Source of the DNA: Klebsiella pneumoniae
GTDB lineage: Bacteria > Pseudomonadota > Gammaproteobacteria > Eutrophobiales > Eutrophobiaceae
Assembly: GCA_945878555.1 (NCBI GenBank)
Contig: CAMDWI010000020.1
Coordinates: 1-64,000, forward strand
DNA: 64,000 bases
Reading direction: 5' to 3'
Positions within the stretch are counted from its first letter, which is position 1, and the number at the start of each line of letters is the position of its first letter. Of the stretch, positions 62,985 through 64,000 are shown piece after piece. Both the position numbers and the translations under genes were made by a program. The notes below the pieces were generated by a model that saw only the letters and a program-made list of their open reading frames with translations, was not told the origin of the DNA and did no database searches.

Positions 62985-64000
62985 ATGATAAAACAAACAA
63001 ATTCCTGGATACTTCCTGCCGGCATTGAGGAAGTCCTCCCTCCGGATGCCTATGAGATCGAACTGCTGTGCCGGCGCATGCTGGACCAGTTTGATCGCTG
63101 GGGTTATGACCTGGTGTTGCCACCGCTGATTGAATATCTGGATTCACTACTGACCGGAACCGGTGAGGACCTTGATCTGAAGACGTTCAAGATCACCGAT
63201 CAGCTATCCGGCAAGATGATGGGCATTCGTGCGGACATGACGCCGCAGGTCGCACGTATCGACAGTAATATCCTTAAACAGGAAACACCGACCCGGCTTT
63301 GCTATTTTGGAACGACGCTGCACACTCGCCCGCGCTCCCAGGGCGGCACACGATCCCCCTTGCAGGTGGGAGCAGAACTGTTTGGTCACGCCGGTGTGGA
63401 GAGTGATGTCGAAATTCTGGTGCTTATGCTAAAGACACTGGAGATTACAGGTGTCAGTAATGTACACGTGGATATCGGTCATATGGGTATCTACCGCAGG
63501 TTGATCGGCTTGCTCGGCATCACACCGAAGCAGGAGGCCGTGATTTATTCCTGTTTGCAGCGCAAGGCGACACCCGAACTGAGCGGTTGGCTGAAGGAGT
63601 GGTCCATCAGCGCGAAACTTGCAGATGTGGTCCTGTTGCTGGTGAATTTACACGGTGATGTCAGTGTGCTGGCAGAGGCGAAGGCGGCCTTCAGGTCGAT
63701 TGATGACGGTATTGTCGGTTGTATTGATGAACTCGACAGGATTGCGGAACAGGTGACCAGACAATCCGGTGATGCCTCATTGCTGTTTGATCTGGCTGAT
63801 ATTCGAGGATACAAGTACCATAACGGGATGATGTTCACGGCCTATATGCATGGTCAGGGACAGGGCATTGCGTTTGGGGGACGTTATGACGGTATCGGCC
63901 GGGAATTCGGCCGTTCACGGCCGGCCACCGGGTTCAGTGCGGATGTGAAATTATTATACGATCTCGCCGACAGACCGGAACGGACACGATCTGCCATATT
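62985..64000 (+). CDS. hisZ: ATP phosphoribosyltransferase regulatory subunit HisZ (3' end beyond window)
   Basis: 338 codons are visible from ATG 62985, directly after the yjeT stop, with no stop before the window edge. HisRS-like catalytic-core paralogue: LPAGIEEVLPPDAY, FKITDQLSGKMMGIRADMTPQVARI, GAELFGHAGVESDVE, and late GIAFGGRYDGIG. It lacks a tRNA anticodon domain in the part seen and allosterically pairs with short HisG. The usual next gene in this order is purA. Confidence 0.93.
   Translation, partial: MIKQTNSWILPAGIEEVLPPDAYEIELLCRRMLDQFDRWGYDLVLPPLIEYLDSLLTGTGEDLDLKTFKITDQLSGKMMGIRADMTPQVARIDSNILKQETPTRLCYFGTTLHTRPRSQGGTRSPLQVGAELFGHAGVESDVEILVLMLKTLEITGVSNVHVDIGHMGIYRRLIGLLGITPKQEAVIYSCLQRKATPELSGWLKEWSISAKLADVVLLLVNLHGDVSVLAEAKAAFRSIDDGIVGCIDELDRIAEQVTRQSGDASLLFDLADIRGYKYHNGMMFTAYMHGQGQGIAFGGRYDGIGREFGRSRPATGFSADVKLLYDLADRPERTRSAI

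Overview
The window looks like a chromosomal piece of a free-living gammaproteobacterium that I cannot name to genus. Four things point there. The right end carries the order orn-nnr-tsaE-amiB-mutL-miaA-hfq-hflX-hflK-hflC-yjeT, here followed by hisZ. The block ffs-dnaX-ybaB-recR is present. ettA, rapA and rhlE are close to the enterobacterial proteins. MutL lacks the endonuclease motif, as in MutH/Dam-type bacteria. Base composition is moderately GC-rich except for one clearly AT-richer stretch between about 30.5 and 35 kb. No tRNA, 16S/23S rRNA or CRISPR array was seen.

Layout. 0.3-8.9 kb: single housekeeping and metabolic genes (orphan ABC substrate-binding protein, ettA, a periplasmic trypsin-like protease overlapping an FHA membrane protein, a quinone oxidoreductase, a low-molecular-weight phosphatase, pirin, two small proteins). 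8.9-16.4 kb: rhlE, a 149-bp tandem palindromic repeat, a PHP phosphoesterase, rapA, a GIY-YIG protein, a YjdF-like membrane protein and a YceI protein. 16.6-30.5 kb: eight same-strand, mostly overlapping genes that form one MoxR/vWA envelope system (DUF4159, vWA membrane protein, clan-CD-fold-like secreted protein with Ser at the Cys site, TPR plus gluzincin, MoxR ATPase, DUF58, BatA/vWA, DUF4175).

30.5-42.3 kb is an accessory region. It begins with six short genes of unknown function, one with a HEPN-type R-x4-H motif and two that combine a membrane segment with a possible winged helix. A candidate caspase-like (clan CD) protein follows, then two complete type II toxin-antitoxin pairs with recognisable operators, an orphan HigA and the C-terminal stub of a REP-associated transposase. 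A large DUF305/LVIVD secreted protein, a zinc alcohol dehydrogenase and a second, broken higA fragment close the region.

42.3-64 kb returns to core genes: a SOUL protein, DUF1801, SRP RNA, dnaX with an E. coli-type programmed frameshift site, ybaB and recR. Next comes a three-gene surface-polymer locus (nucleotidyltransferase-HAD phosphatase fusion, CDP-glycerol-transferase-like enzyme, flippase). After it lie an M48 protease and the orn-to-hisZ run; hisZ is cut by the window end.
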